Positions 1 through 13,142 are shown, numbered from the stretch's first letter. The stretch: DNA of 64,000 nucleotides from Tubiluchus corallicola (GCA_030141605.1 JAQGDQ010000116.1:474603-538602); one strand, 5' to 3'. The notes: generated from the sequence alone by a model not told the origin. Numbers and translations are program-made.

Positions 1-785
1 TTAATAATTTTTTACGTGAAATTCATGTCGAGAGTTAGTGAGTTACTCGTGAGTTGAGTGGTTGTGACTACTGTACAACGCGTGCGTGATAACTCGTTTC
101 TCAAGTGGGTTAGACTACTGTAACATATCTCCTTCGAGCAGTGGCAGTTTTTTTTAAACACACCCCCTGCTCGTTACTGCACGCTTGAACTAACGGACAG
201 GTAAATGATTAACTCTTCCACAAATCTACCGTTCGCTCAGCGACGCCACCTTAACCAGCGACCACCTTATGATCAAGAGCATACCCCACTGTCAGATTAT
301 TATAACCAATTCCCTGCTACACGATCGGGACATAACACAGCAGCACTCACAAAATTTCCGAATACAACACTGAAGCCAAACAGTTGTTGTTGCTGCGCTG
401 TACTTTTAAGGAGAATTCAGTGATATAATTTAAAAACTATAATCAGTGTATCATAGCATCTAGCTTAATTATACTTGGTACATTACTGACTGGCATGGTC
501 GCACGCACATGGCTTCTGATGTAGTCTTCACTTTATTCCTAGAGTATGTGAAGCCGCTGCCATTACATTACTATGCCATAAATGATGTGACAACCTTTCC
601 AAACAGATTTCTCAGTGATCTGTCAGCACCCCCGGCTTTAGCAACCCACCGACCCTGGACGAAGCCACACAGCGAGGAAGTATAACTGACAGATGCAGAG
701 TAGCTTTACACGAGGATTAATGCTCCAAGACTTATTTATGCGCTGATGGTTTTCTCCACACAAACTATAATATATGAACTAGGGC
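1..785. other. AT-rich sequence without recognisable gene
   Basis: No open frame here shows family similarity or splice-supported coding. The 72-codon frame at 205-423 has ordinary non-coding composition and no recognisable domain. The right part may belong to the decayed LINE that becomes recognisable from 786, but I cannot see RT motifs in it. Confidence 0.5.
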
Positions 786-1500
786 GTGTCAGCAACAAGA
801 GACAAGCATGCCTATAAAACTCGGGATATTTCTGCAACTTTAGCCAAAACTAGTCAAGTTCATAAAGTCACACCGGAAATCGGAGGGTTGAACTCGGAGA
901 AGACAAAGCTGCTAATTATTACTCCCCAAAATATGAAATCGGTACCATTTGCTGACATTTATTACAATGGTTCTGTAATTAGACCAGTATTTTTTGATAA
1001 ATATCTAGGGCACATTATAACAAATTTGGCTTCTGATAACGAGGACATCACGAGACAGAAATGTCTTCTTGCTGCTAAAGCAAACATTCTTATTAGAAAT
1101 TGCAATGCCTACACTATTAAAGAACTGAAAGTTACCTATAACAAGTGTATAAGAAAGCCTCTTTTCATTGCCCTATGACTGCAGCACTAGCCAAATGTGA
1201 GTGCAAATTCACCACTTTGACAAAACTATACGAAAAGCTGTTTATTCTTCAAAAATCGATTAGATCACTCTAGTAATATTTTAATACAATGTATTTTAAA
1301 TTCCGACATCAGTATGAATTATTATATTTTCAGCAAATGGAGAACAGTTTTATTTGTAAATGGCCATTTGTATTATACCGTACACAAGTTTTTAAGTAAG
1401 TTTTTAGTTGTGTTTTATCCTTGTATGCATTTTATGTATTTGTGTTTTTATGTACTAGATTCCGAAATAAATAAATTCATTTCAATAATTCAATTCAGCA
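786..1500 (+). mobile_element. 5'-truncated LINE (CR1/Jockey-like) 3' end
   Basis: The frame at 786-1178 encodes the region just C-terminal to the reverse transcriptase palm: a Lys-Thr-Lys stretch, then a 'YYNGSVI...KYLGHIITN' stretch, then a segment rich in Arg, Ala and Asn ('KANILIRN'). This order (NGxxI, about 10 residues, KYLGHIIxx, DDxDIxRQ, ANxLIRxF) is typical of non-LTR retrotransposon RTs of the CR1/Jockey group. The upstream RT core with the YxDD box is absent, so the copy is 5' truncated, the usual LINE fate. The frame breaks near 1170. The segment ends around 1465-1500 with AATAAATAAATT and short TTCA-type repeats, like LINE 3' tails. I see this as a dead insertion. Exact family and borders are uncertain. 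Confidence 0.72.
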
Positions 1501-4500
1501 CCACAAGGTGTACAAAGCAATTTTAATCTGAAAAATAACCAAAAAAATTTATAAGTGCCCGTAGCGAAAATCTTCTAGTTCAATACATAGAGGCTTAAAA
1601 TACATGCATTAAACATGAAAACCTAAATGAATGTCACATTTCACGAATTATTTAAGATTAGCTGGACACTATAAAAAACATAATGCGTGGTCTCTGCTAA
1701 ACACGTAAATACATAATAATATGTCTTAAGAATGGACCAGGATTTGATGAATGTCACAATATGTGCGAGCTAGATCCTATACTTTCCAGAGTTTCCAGAC
1801 CGCAAATTATTTTTTCATTTTGTCAAGCTGCATGCCGAAATAAAGGCGATAATGGATACGGACGGCATAGCCTCAGCTGTTCAGGACACAATTTTAACAT
1901 GTCATCTTGTGCTGTGCAAGAATAGAATAAGAAGCAGCCAGCCAAGCTCGTGAGCAAGACAGCTCAGCATTTTAGTTAGTGGCAAAATCAATAAGTTCAT
2001 TCAGCGACGTAGATAAGTGGAGTACAGTGGTAATTGTCCAAATGTATGAACCGTGCTCTGCATAAATGAAAAAAAATGAAGAGAAGTCAATTATTATAGG
2101 TGCCAACAATGATTGCTCAACAGCACCGTTCCCTCACCTCAGGTGTATCATTCACAAACGTCGCAGAAGCTGACATGATGCCGTATTAATAGACTAAACT
2201 GAAACCCAGGCACAAACTGTATTTTACTTTAGTGTATCAACGCCGTTCTTCATAAAAATCGAACCAATTTTGTGTGCGGCATTAATTACAAACATTAAAA
2301 TATTTTATATATAATATTTGTTCAATATTCAATTAAGTAATTACAAATGTTCAAGCATTTAATATCATACCCTACAAGTGGCGCCGCGTTGCCGACACTT
2401 GTTTGCAAAGCTTTTAGTGTGACGATTTTTGATTAAATTTTCCAAAGTAACTTAAGAATCAAATTAAAGAGCCTATTGTACGTTTGAAGACTAAATTATA
2501 ATTAAAGCTTAATGAATTTCATAAATCCTTAGGAACAGTCGACTAGTGATTCAAACAGCTACTTGCAAATTAATATTCCTAATCTCTCCAAAAGCTCTGA
2601 TGCTCTAAGATTCCGATGGGTTATGGTTTCATCTGACAAATGCATGGAAAGTAAAAAAATAAGCAAACGAATACCAGGTAAATAACAGGCGATACACCCA
2701 TCAATAATTTTAATTACTTAAGATGATGACGATGAGAAGGGAGATGGGGATGGGAACAATGACAACAATCGTGGTGATGGCGAGGATTTTTTAATTAGAA
2801 ATAAAAATGAAGATGGTGATAACGACGACATGAAGTTACCAAAGTGTGTAAATGAATTAATTTCTAACTGCTAATGCAAAAAAGAGTGCAAGTATTATAA
2901 ACAATTTCACAAGTTAGTATTGAAAGAGAAGTTCCACACTTCAATCAAAATAATTAGTCGTAGATACGTGCCACATGATGCAACAAATAATTGCATTTAC
3001 AGGATATATAAATACAGTGCAGCCATGCTAATTATAAGCTGAATATATAAGGGGAAATGCGTCAATTGCCATAAATGTACATGTTGTAGAAGGCCAATTA
3101 AAAGCATAATGCAGTATTTAGCGGCTTGCTCTCAATCTGTCTTCACGCTAAAGCGGTCGCCTGATGCTGACAAACTGCAGATTCGAAACTGCAACTCCGC
3201 CGTGACTTTACACATTAGCTACGCTTCTCACTGCTTGTCTGGCACAGGGAACGAAAGATCTACTTCGAAAGAATTGAATTTAAATTTAATCTTAAGTACT
3301 GATGGACAGTCGAAAAATAGCTCTCGGTGACCAGAAAGAATTCACAGATTGGTCATAGTGCTAAAGTTCAGCCACACTAACTACAGTTCCATTTATAAAA
3401 TAACCTTACTGAAAAATATTTGCTTCTTTACATTACATGTAAGGCAAGTAAAGAGACAGCAATAATAACAAATTAAACTGGCAATGGGAATACAACATTC
3501 TTTGCAGTAGTAGATGTTGCTTGTCAGTTATCTGTAACTGGCAATAAAGAATTTATCTATTATCTACTTGCAAAAAATGACAAATTTATGTTATATGAAC
3601 TGAAAAGAAGCTGAGTAAATGCTACCACGCATATGCGCAAAGCGCACAGTTTTATCTTCGTGCGATTAAATGGAAAAATAATCCGGAATGCGAAGCATTG
3701 GGGTTACTCGCTTATCTAGTTTTTTGCCGAATTGCTTTGGTATGTCATTTAGAATACATTAATATATAAACCATATACCATATTAAAACAACAAAGGTAT
3801 TAAAAAGTGCATAATGCTGAAACTGCGTAAAATGACAAACACTAATAAATCCATCTAGTGATAATCAATAATGCGCGAATGTACTACATTATCTTTGCTT
3901 ACTGCTCCCGAAATGATGATAATAGGCTAAATGTTAACAGATACAAATTTTAGCAGTAAGTCATTTAGAGCGTCATTATTTTATTCGCCACAGAAACTAA
4001 ACTGAAAATTTAGATATGCATTGTTTGCGTTGCAACGACATAAATGGTAGAGTTTTGCATTACATTAATAACAAAAACGAGACCGCCTTCACGGCGATAT
4101 AGATCTATTTATTTCATCGCATGCGAGTAACCCAAAAAATCACCGAGGTTGCTTCTACAAAAGTTCGTGCCTCGTGCAAAACTTGCTAAGTCCGATAAAA
4201 TTTAATGTAATCCTCAAAACTAATGCGATTCAAAGGAAATCCAAAACTAATCAGGAACATCTGAAGATATATTTTTATACACACGTCAGTGAGAAAATTT
4301 TCAACTATCAATCACTTACTAGCATACGGTATAACGCATATAGTTAACGCAATGAAACAAAATTTTTGATCAAGAGTCATCATTTTAATACAAGTTTTAT
4401 TTTGTACAGAACATTTTTAGCACCTCTAGTATTTCAGCCTAAGACCATTGGCAGATGAGCTTTTGGTTAATTTATTATAGCTAAACGAAATTTGGACAAC

Positions 4501-6055
4501 GTCATTATACCAAATCGACTGGAAGCAGAAAATGTTGTGAACTTCTGAATAAATTCGGTAGCTTGTGTCACTTATCGGGCAAGAAAAATAGATGACTTTA
4601 ACTGCGCAAAGAAGAAAATCAATAAGGGCTGTTTCACAATATTCTCGTATGATTATTTATCACAATTCATAACCACGAATCGAGTAAAATATGACGTTTT
4701 TGTGTCTTCTGCAAGAGTAATGTCCTGCATGTATAAATTATTGCCGAGTACTGCAATTCATTGTTGCTTTACGCTTTTGATTATGTTGTAAAATGAGGCA
4801 GTGTTTTAGTTCATTTATCCAAGACATAAAACTGCTCGCTTTAATGATGAGATTTTTTCACGTTATTGATAACTGAAACAAAACGGCTGCGTGAGAGTGT
4901 GTGTATGCGTGCGCACATGTGTGTATACGCTTGTTATCTTAATCAATTGTCAATAGTTATGTATATTCTGCACAGTGTGTTGCTTTTTTTAATTAAATAA
5001 ATATCTCCGTTAATTTAACATCTGCAGTACAAATGTATATACACTGCTCAAAGCCTACAAAAAGATAATGTAATTTATGGTTTTCTAGCAATAAAACATT
5101 CAGTGAATTTTTAATGCGCTAGATAAACCAAATTCATCATGAAATGTAATAATAATCCAGACTTTTAAAATGATTCAGCAAAATAAATTTTTCAGAACCA
5201 GTCAAACAGTGAACAAACCTCAACGGCTTTTTATCAAATGAATAACTGCATTTACAAACATATAGTCATGTACTCAGCGAGAGATACAGAGAGAAAACAA
5301 AGGCCTAGGACAATACTGTTTTGACAAAATGCAATTCGTGTATGAGTATTTTTTTACATATACAAATGTAATTTGTAAGTACGATCAGTGTCTGAGTCTC
5401 ACAATGATTTTAAAATCATTTCACAGAATATTTTGAATGTTGAACACTAATAGTATGGTAAAACAGTTAGTCTGAGGCAGAGTTATAACATTCCACTTGT
5501 AACTTAAAAAGAAAACTTCTTTAAATTAGGCAAATATATCAGATACGTGATTAATTCCTTATGTTGGCTTACATAATTACAAAATATACCTAACAGATTA
5601 CATATATAATATATGTATATAATATTTAGATTAACAGAACTAGGGCCTCGTTATAGTAGGTGCTGGCCTGCATGTGCTGCCATATTGTGTTTGCAATTTT
5701 TGACTGTTGTTTTTCTCTTTCTGTTTCTTCGTTTTGAAGCTACAATTGTTAATTTCAAATCTGCATCACACGCCACTGGCGCTGGCTGCTTAATGGCGTG
5801 ATTGCGGGCTTCCTGGATTGCAGATGAGAGAAAGCTTGCCAAGGTTTGGCTGATTGATTGCAGTATATTAGAGCCTTTAATAATACTGATTATTTTAGCA
5901 TGTTTATTTTGCCAGCACAGTTGGGGATTAGGAAAACGTACAATACGTTATAAACACATACTGTGAAAACTGAAGATCAATAATGAGCCGAAGCCATTCA
6001 ATCAAGCTCTAGTCTAAACTCTAAACCATTTATACATTACAATCTATTCAGACAT
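1501..6055. other. Intergenic sequence, no gene seen
   Basis: The sequence is AT-rich with stops in all frames. Small frames at 3109-3330 and the overlapping pair at 5613-5842 have no recognisable domain or splice support. A purine-rich GAT/GAC stretch lies at 2718-2830. I recognise no RNA gene. Confidence 0.5.
2718..2830 (+). repeat. Degenerate GAT/GAC-rich stretch
   Basis: Interrupted GATGAC, GATGG and GACAAC units, likely an old trinucleotide microsatellite. No open frame runs through it. Confidence 0.5.
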
Positions 6056-6262
6056 TAGGCCTTGGACACATCGGACATTTGGACACAAGGTAATTCAAAC
6101 ACAGGATATTTGGGACACTAGGTATTTAGGGCACGCAGGTCATTTGGATTTCGGACACAAGGTAATTAGGACACATAGGTTATTTGGACACATTTATAGG
6201 CCGTTTAGACAATAGCTGTTTTGAACGCACATAATATTTGAACACACAGCTTACTTGCACAC
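6056..6262 (+). repeat. Tandem array A of a degenerate 16-19 bp unit
   Basis: About ten or eleven imperfect copies of a unit close to TTTGGACACATAGGTTA. Examples include TTGGACACAAGGTAA, TTTGGGACACTAGGTA and TTAGGACACATAGGTTA. Unit length varies from 15 to about 23 bp. The same unit occurs in the opposite orientation in arrays B and C downstream. Confidence 0.8.
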
Positions 6263-6992
6263 TATGGCAAATTTACCTTATGTTAGACACGCAAATCTTT
6301 ACATACAGTCTTTACATACATTGCAGTAAATGCGACCTAAACGGTACGACGGAATTCTTGCTGCGCCTTAATTTTTCCTACAAATTAAACTGAGAAACGG
6401 CACTCCAAGTTTGGTAATAATGCAGTACAGATTAATGTGTTTAGGTATTAATTAAGATAAAACGACGAACAAAGTTTCCTTAGAAGACTCTGTTGACAAC
6501 TGACCAATCCGAGATCACTAATCGATCATAATACAACAAACCGCTCATTTCCATATCTCTGGCATAAATGCTCTCACTCCTAAATACCCATGTGTGTGAC
6601 AGGTTTCAAAGTCATGTAGAACTTTTCGTAACTCTTTTACTCTTTCGTACGTTATATTGTTTGAATTCCCTACAGAGTAAATAGCTTCAGTGAAGAAAGC
6701 ATTAGTGTAGGTGTAGACTAAGTGTAGACTAACGATAGCCAGTCATGTTGGCAAACTTTGTTTCTGTTATGAAACGTCAGTAGAAATGCGAATTCCGCCC
6801 AAAACTGTATTGATTGAGCTAAATATTTAGCTTAAAAATAAAATACTTTTGAGGCTATTTTCAAAATTCCAGTAAGGATTCCCAAACGTTGGATACAAAA
6901 AAACAAGTTACACATGTCTAAATATTTACTCTCAGAAGTGTTCAGTTATTGTGCAAAATGATGTATGTATGCAAACAATCTATATGTGAAAA

Positions 6993-7100
6993 CGACTTTG
7001 TGGCTAAAACACGTAATTTCCAAATACCCTCTGTGGCCAAAATTCGTATGGTGTCCAAACTACCTAAGTGTTCAAAGTATCTTGTGTCAAAATGACCTAT
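6993..7100 (-). repeat. Tandem array B, same unit inverted
   Basis: About six copies of the complement of array A's unit: TGTGGCCAAAATTCGTA, TGGTGTCCAAACTACCTA, AGTGTTCAAAGTATCT, TGTGTCAAAATGACCTA. It faces array A across about 730 bp. Confidence 0.75.
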
Positions 7101-8339
7101 TGGCGGCTCGTGTATAGGTACTGTGGAGCTGCAGCACCCCTATTTTCACTCAATATAATCGATAATATTCAATATATATGTCTTTTTTCTTTAGTTCTTT
7201 CTTTATACTTGTACAGTCCAGAGCAAGTGAGGGTAGTACTGTTTGCTTCACAGCCTAACACAATGCGCTCACAGCTCAAGCAACGGTGTGTTTGGCTGTT
7301 ATGTGCATGCTGCCATGCGCACATGTCTGAGATAAGACGCTGTATTTCAGGTAGAAAGAGTACTGTCCCTCAAGCAGTGTGTGAACATTGTCAGTTGTCA
7401 CGTGCTTAAAAGCTACCAGCATATTCTTGAACTGCAACAATTTAGACTATTCGTAAGCAAACAATATTTCTTGTTTAGGATTTTATCAAGTTTATGGATA
7501 AATTTTCGTAGGTTTGTTTGTTTAAAATTACAATTATAACATTAAAATTACATATGTTTGTTACGTTTTACACAGTGTTAAAACAATGGCTAAAAAATTT
7601 CTGAAGCAGCATCGCCAGTGATTTTAGCTATGAGCCGGATGAGGCTGTGTCCAAAGTCAAAAAGTTTTCCGACTGTCATGCATTGCTACAAGTAATGCAA
7701 TTGGCAAACATGAAATGTGTTGGCCCCACACTGATCAATCTATCTAGTAAAAAGAACTTATTTGTGGCTCATCATGTCCACTATAACATTACTGACTGGG
7801 CAGCAGCAAATTTTCAACAAGCTTATAAGTTACATGTTAGTGCGACATCTAGATATAAATAGCTGAATGTATCATTTCAATTTTCAAGTTTAACGCCCCT
7901 GTACATGACATATTTCTGCCTATAATATAATCAAAAATCGTGTGTGCGCGTGCACAGGACGACATCCTTGGATGCCAACTGCTACCATATACACAGTAAT
8001 TCTGTTAGAAAATTCTTGGTCAAGGACATACAATACACCACCATCAGTACTTGCCCATGAATGTAGCAAAATGGCCTCAGGACTGACGACGCTCAAATCA
8101 TACATTATTTTGACAGTACTAGAAGCATTTACTGGGACAGTGGGACAATAAGACAATGTTGTTTTTCAAGCTCCTGCACCTGCCAAAATCTGTCCATATT
8201 GCCTGGCTGAGACTATATATACCGACAAGCCTGGAGACGGAAAACTATTCGATTACTTAAGTAGAGTTCCTAACAGATAGATTTAAAAAAACTAGCCCTC
8301 AAACAACATTCATAGTATTTTAATATACATTAAAAATAT

Positions 8340-8575
8340 TGAAATGACCATACAATATGTTCAATTCTTGCAAATAACCTATGTCCAAATGACGTAAGTC
8401 ACGGTAAGTGTCCAAAACACCAATTTCCAAATATTTTATGTGGCCAAAATTACTACAATGTCTAAATGGTTTATATATCCAAATGACCAATGTGTCTAAA
8501 TCACCTTGTATCCAAATTGCCTGTGCGTCCAAATAGCCTATGTGTCAAAATCGCATTCGTCAAATTGTGCTCATA
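8340..8575 (-). repeat. Tandem array C, same unit inverted
   Basis: About eleven copies of the unit in the same orientation as array B, for example TGTGTCTAAATCACCT, TGTATCCAAATTGCC, TGCGTCCAAATAGCCTA. It is similar in size to array A, which suggests A and C are the two arms of one element. Confidence 0.78.
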
Positions 8576-11500
8576 CAGGCTGACTGAGAACATATCTAGC
8601 TCACAAACCGCCTAAACAGAGTTCCTATCAAATATGTTAAAGGAAAAGCCAACCATCAAACTATTAAAAATATTCAAATTACCACACAAGATACGCGCAA
8701 AAAATGCCCTGTTCAAAAATGCCAAGGAAATTTCAAGCATTCTTATCCCACACCAAACGAACTTCGCTGCCAGCATATTTGAAAAAAATGATGTATGTAG
8801 CGTAACAAAACAACGGCAGAAATTCCGCTATTTTAGGAGATTAAATTTTTGAGTCTACAAGAAAACCAAAAATAATCATTAGTATGTACGACAATGAATT
8901 TGATTTAAAATGAAAATGCGACATGCACGATTTATGAAACTGGTGTCAATTATTTTTTACACCTGCAGCAATAATTTTACGCTTTGTGTACATACCGTGT
9001 GGGAACGTTTGTATTATTTGCTATATTTGTTTGTTTATCCTGGAGATTTTTTAAGCAAATCAAATGGTTGTTTGCAAGTAGCATTATATGTGTGCATTGA
9101 ACAACAACACAGCTTAGCAGGTTTGGAAAAAAGTTGAACTTTTTTAAACAAAAAAATCTGACTTTTTTAAATAAAAATCAAATATTTTTTCTCCTATAGT
9201 GTTGTTGCCTGATATTGTGTTTGTGTGTGTGTGTGTGTGTGTGTCTGTGTGTGTGAATGTGCACGTGTGCGTGTGCCTGTGACTGTTCATTTTTGCTCAC
9301 TGTCTTTACTGAGTGTTTATACTAAAACGTAGCTTGGACAGAAGCTTACGTGTATATGTTTTTAACGACGTGTTGTATCTTTGCAGATAGACTGGCAAAA
9401 CTAGTATAATTAGCACTAAGTTTTTAAATTTTACGAAGAAAAAATCAAAACAAAACTATTATACCACTTGCTGAAAGAACGCTGCACTTTTTTTCACCAA
9501 CAGAAATCACCAATTTCTGCGAAATCATTATGCAGACAACTACGAAAGTAAACAGATATGCACTACAGGTTGAACTCCGAGTTGAAATAGAAAAGTGTAA
9601 ACAGCAATTTAATAAGCTATACACTAAACAAGATCGTTGTTTTAGGTCCATAGGTCAAAATTTATCAGTTAGTGAATAGTAATCGTAATCTTTTTCTTGT
9701 CAGAAGTCGACTCCCCTTTTCGTCTACTGGAGCAAAGTACACGAAAATCCGGCAAGTAGATGTAAATTTATTTACAGGTGAAGTTTGAAAAATTCTACAG
9801 ACGGCACTTAAGAGCCTAGTCATCAATACTTTGAAGAGAAGCCACCTTTTACTCTTTGCTAACTTCTTGTAAAAGCTACGGTACGGTTTTATTTTATGTT
9901 GATGTTAATGATCCAGAAACAATTTCAAATAAAATCGCACTAAACTTAATACTTGTACATACTTTTGACTGTTTTTGTCCGGCGTTAAACGGTGAAAATT
10001 TGTACACGGTCCCAGCTGCACAGTCAAAAGTGTCTATCATTTGAGTAGTTTAGTTAATATTTTTCCATTTTATGTTTGAACATATCCGTTGCGGCGCATA
10101 GTAAGTGCAAAACGATCCTAGAGCTTTTCAATAGGCGACACATTAGGTGCAATGTATCATTCGCAGGTATCCATACATTACCGTGTTTATTTAACGGCCT
10201 GTAATGCAAGGAACGGCTGAAAAACGGAAACTTTGAACATGTCAAACGAATCCTAGTGAATGCATTAAGCAGAAAATGTCAGAAATTTGCAGATCAATAC
10301 GGTTTAATAGCGGCTGTATACGAGCCATGGTGTAGTAATAGCTGAATGCGAGGGTACGATCTAGCGGGATAATAAAGGTTGACTGACGATGGTAACTGCT
10401 ACGGACAGCGTATTTCCGGAATTTATACCAATCATACAATGCGATACCCAGTAAAGTAGAAGATTCAAGCAGTCAATAACTTTACTTAGAAAAAATGGGC
10501 CACGTTTTAAACTGCAAAGAGGGACACCTTCTGCAGACTCGTGGCTTACTTTTCCAAGCTTCAGGGTTTCAGCTACATCAAACACTGAAATTATGGTCCA
10601 AATTGGAGTTTTACTTTCCTGAACTTGTGATTGGAAATATAGACAACTAAGACAACACATTTCAAAAAATGTTGTAGTAACAAGTGGTGCCAACATCTGG
10701 TTTCACAAACAGGTGGATCTAACAAGTGGTTTCACAAACGATTTGAAAGATTTTACCCGTCGAATAATTGAAATATTTAAATACTGTATTTAAACGGACC
10801 GTCATTTGCCTGTTATGTGCCATGACTTTTATATCGTGCTTAACACTGTTAAATTTCTACCTTGATCCTAAAAAATGTGAAGTGAAAACCCATTCCCATT
10901 TTCGTTAATGAACAAGAACTACAGAATAGCTAATAAAAAGTCAACAAAAATACTTTGGTAAGCACGTTAATTTTCTGCCGAATTTAGTGTTATAAGTCGC
11001 ACACAAAATGATTAATACAAATTACAATAATAGTTATAGTTATCTAATTACTACGAGCATTCATGCGTGCACACACGGTACATTCTGAGGAGATTTAAAG
11101 CGTAAAATAATACTCTCCACATTTTAGCCATGATTTATCTGGCAATTACTTTCAAAACCTGGAAGTGTGATTTTATAAACGACCGATAAATTAAATGTGC
11201 ACTGTTTATTACCGGGTACCAAGTAATTATACTGTGAAACCATGAATCTTGTGCAGCCAAGGCGCTAAATCTTAGATTCGCTCCATACTTGGTTATCGTA
11301 TATAGCTGGGCAATAAACATCAGCCCTGCAGCGCCTAATCAAATCATCCACCTACTCGACCACATTCCAAATTGATAAGTCAACTGTGGAAATGTGCAGC
11401 ATGATGATTTACTAACCCCGGCTTCAACATTGTCTATGACGCGCGCTCATCAACAAAGGAACTCAAACTCTGCACGCAGCAGATTAATTTTAAACAGTAT

Positions 11501-11852
11501 TAGATTAATTTTTTATCAAGACATCAAAGACACCAAGATATCCAACCAGGAGACTTCTATGAGCAATGTAAAGCATCTTACTAGAGACATACACTGACGG
11601 CCTTAACTACTTTGTCAGATGATATGTATGGCCAAACTCGCAAACTTAAACAACTGGTAATTTTTACCAAGATAGCATACGAGGTTACGTATTGTAACAA
11701 CGCTTATTCTCGCCACTAATGTAGACGACGTAGTACTGTAACTAAGTTGCTGGTATTTGTCTTTTTTTAACACGTAAAGTAAATCACAGGTCATAAATGA
11801 TTAATGGTGTGGCATCAGTTCATAACCTAAATGTTTAAGCAACTCTAACTGT
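8576..11852. other. Intergenic sequence, no gene seen
   Basis: AT-rich, with many stops. Frames at 8634-8852, 10054-10245 and 10361-10696 have no recognisable domain. A (TG)n tract lies at 9221-9256, and a short imperfect duplication (ACAAGTGGT then GGTTTCACAAAC, twice) lies at 10680-10738. Confidence 0.5.
9221..9256 (+). repeat. (TG)n microsatellite
   Basis: About 18 TG dinucleotides with one TC interruption, followed by further TG-rich sequence to about 9282. Confidence 0.9.
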
Positions 11853-12014
11853 ATGACGATATGAATTCAACTGACAATACAGTTTAACAGTTTTCTATTA
11901 ATCAGCGGGGTTTTTATTAACTTATATAGCAAATGCAAAATATTGCATCTATAGTTAAACCTTAAACTGATTTTATGAGACTAGAGCCTGTATAGCGGTT
12001 ATCAAAACCAAGCC
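11853..12014 (+). repeat. 160 bp dispersed repeat, copy 1
   Basis: Starts ATGACGATATGAATTC and ends CAAAACCAAGCCT. It is nearly identical to 13145-13303, with only a few substitutions and one short indel. The abrupt loss of identity at both ends marks it as a mobile or duplicated unit. No flanking target duplication was seen around this copy. Confidence 0.85.
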
Positions 12015-12065
12015 TATTTACATAATATTAGAATGTTACTGATAACACCGTGAAAACAGCTGCTA

Positions 12066-12236
12066 CTGGATATGATGGTTCACGCCGCAAATGCGGGTCA
12101 GAGCCTCAGAGGCAACTGGGACAAATGTATAACCACATGCTAATTCTAGCATTTACTTAGACGTTGGACTCGAACTAAAAGGCAGTAGCACAAGCACACT
12201 ATCTAGAGGACTATAGCCTACAGTGGTGGAGAAATG
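12066..12236 (-). mobile_element. tRNA-derived SINE-like sequence
   Basis: On the minus strand, a degenerate tRNA-like head has an A-box-like stretch near 12200-12218 (AGTCCTCTAGATAGTGTGC) and a good B box, GTTCGAGTCC, at 12166-12175. The spacing between them is tRNA-like. About 90 bp of unrelated tail follows. Anticodon-arm pairing is not convincing, so it is not a functional tRNA gene. The family is unknown. Confidence 0.5.
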
Positions 12237-12245
12237 ATGCTTAAT

Positions 12246-12375
12246 ATACATTTGACCACATTAAAATACGTACAATTGTACGTGGACACAACTGCTACGA
12301 CCAAGTGGAAAAATTTTCTGAAGCGGAAAAATTTCGACTTGGCTTTCGCAAATGTACGTATTTTTAATATGGTGA
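12246..12375. mobile_element. Short hairpin MITE-like palindrome
   Basis: Imperfect palindrome of about 130 bp. The left arm CCACATTAAAATACGTACA pairs with the right arm TGTACGTATTTTTAATATGG. An inner stem pairs CCAAGT with ACTTGG around two copies of GGAAAAATTT. A symmetrical AT-rich structure of this size is typical of a miniature inverted-repeat element. No clear target duplication. Confidence 0.55.
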
Positions 12376-13142
12376 AATAAATGAAGCCTAATATTTCTTT
12401 TTTTACCAGTGTAAGGTGTCATCCTACGGACTAGTAATCTACACGTTAGCAATGTAATATTTTGTTTCATATAGGACCCAATGCCCTTTTGAATAACCGA
12501 GATTTTACGATCTACATCTAAATGTCATGTGAATGACTACCTACTGCCATTTCAAAAGACAGGGTAAATATGAACCTGTTTTACTAAACATAACTACTAC
12601 TGGCATGTGAGAATTTCTTGGACTTCGCTGCAAATTATAACAGTTATAACTACTGGTAATCTAAAACGTCAGCCAACATACCTCTTCCCATCGATCAAAA
12701 GCCTGCCCTTTGATCAGACACTCAGGAACTGGAATCTGCCATTGAAATTCATACACCTTCGCCATCTTGCTTTGCGCTCATGGAGAGCAGCTCTACAACT
12801 TCAGAAATTTCATTTCACCAAGAGAAACTGCTAACACGTGAAACTGTCTGGTTTCAACAGTGGCTTAGTCCACACACTGTCAGTGATCCAGTTTTCGATT
12901 AAAATGAAAAAACCCACAAAGTTGTTTTATCACGATTCTATCCAGGCATCTCCGCGGATTCTAGAAATGCCCTCATACGCGAGAGTTGATTTGTACAGTT
13001 AGCTACCGCTTCTACACATGCCCGGCCTGAAATTAAACAACGATTTAAATTACAAATTAAAATTCTTTGCGTAAACATCTGGCAATAAGCGCCCATATAA
13101 ACAGATTTGAATGATGGTTAAACCCATGAAGCTTCTTCAGCT

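Larger units (their letters stand above)
6056..8575. mobile_element. Candidate foldback-type element with tandem-repeat arms
   Basis: Two long arms made of short tandem repeats in inverted orientation (6056-6262 and 8340-8575) enclose about 2.1 kb, with a third array at 6993-7100. Arms built from short direct repeats are the hallmark of foldback (FB-like) elements. The core contains unassigned frames at 7068-7409, 7620-7862 and 7942-8151, plus a stretch around 8165-8280 whose translation contains CPYC and looks formerly coding. None shows a transposase motif I can name. No target-site duplication was identified, so the outer limits are only the limits of the arrays. Confidence 0.5.

Noticed and set aside
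6056-6262. CRISPR array
   Set aside because: The repeated unit is short, degenerate and without unique spacers, and the window is animal DNA.
10361-10696. 111-codon minus-strand frame
   Set aside because: No domain, no conserved motif and no neighbouring exons.
12160-12236. Functional tRNA gene
   Set aside because: The B box is good, but the acceptor and anticodon stems do not pair. A SINE head fits better.
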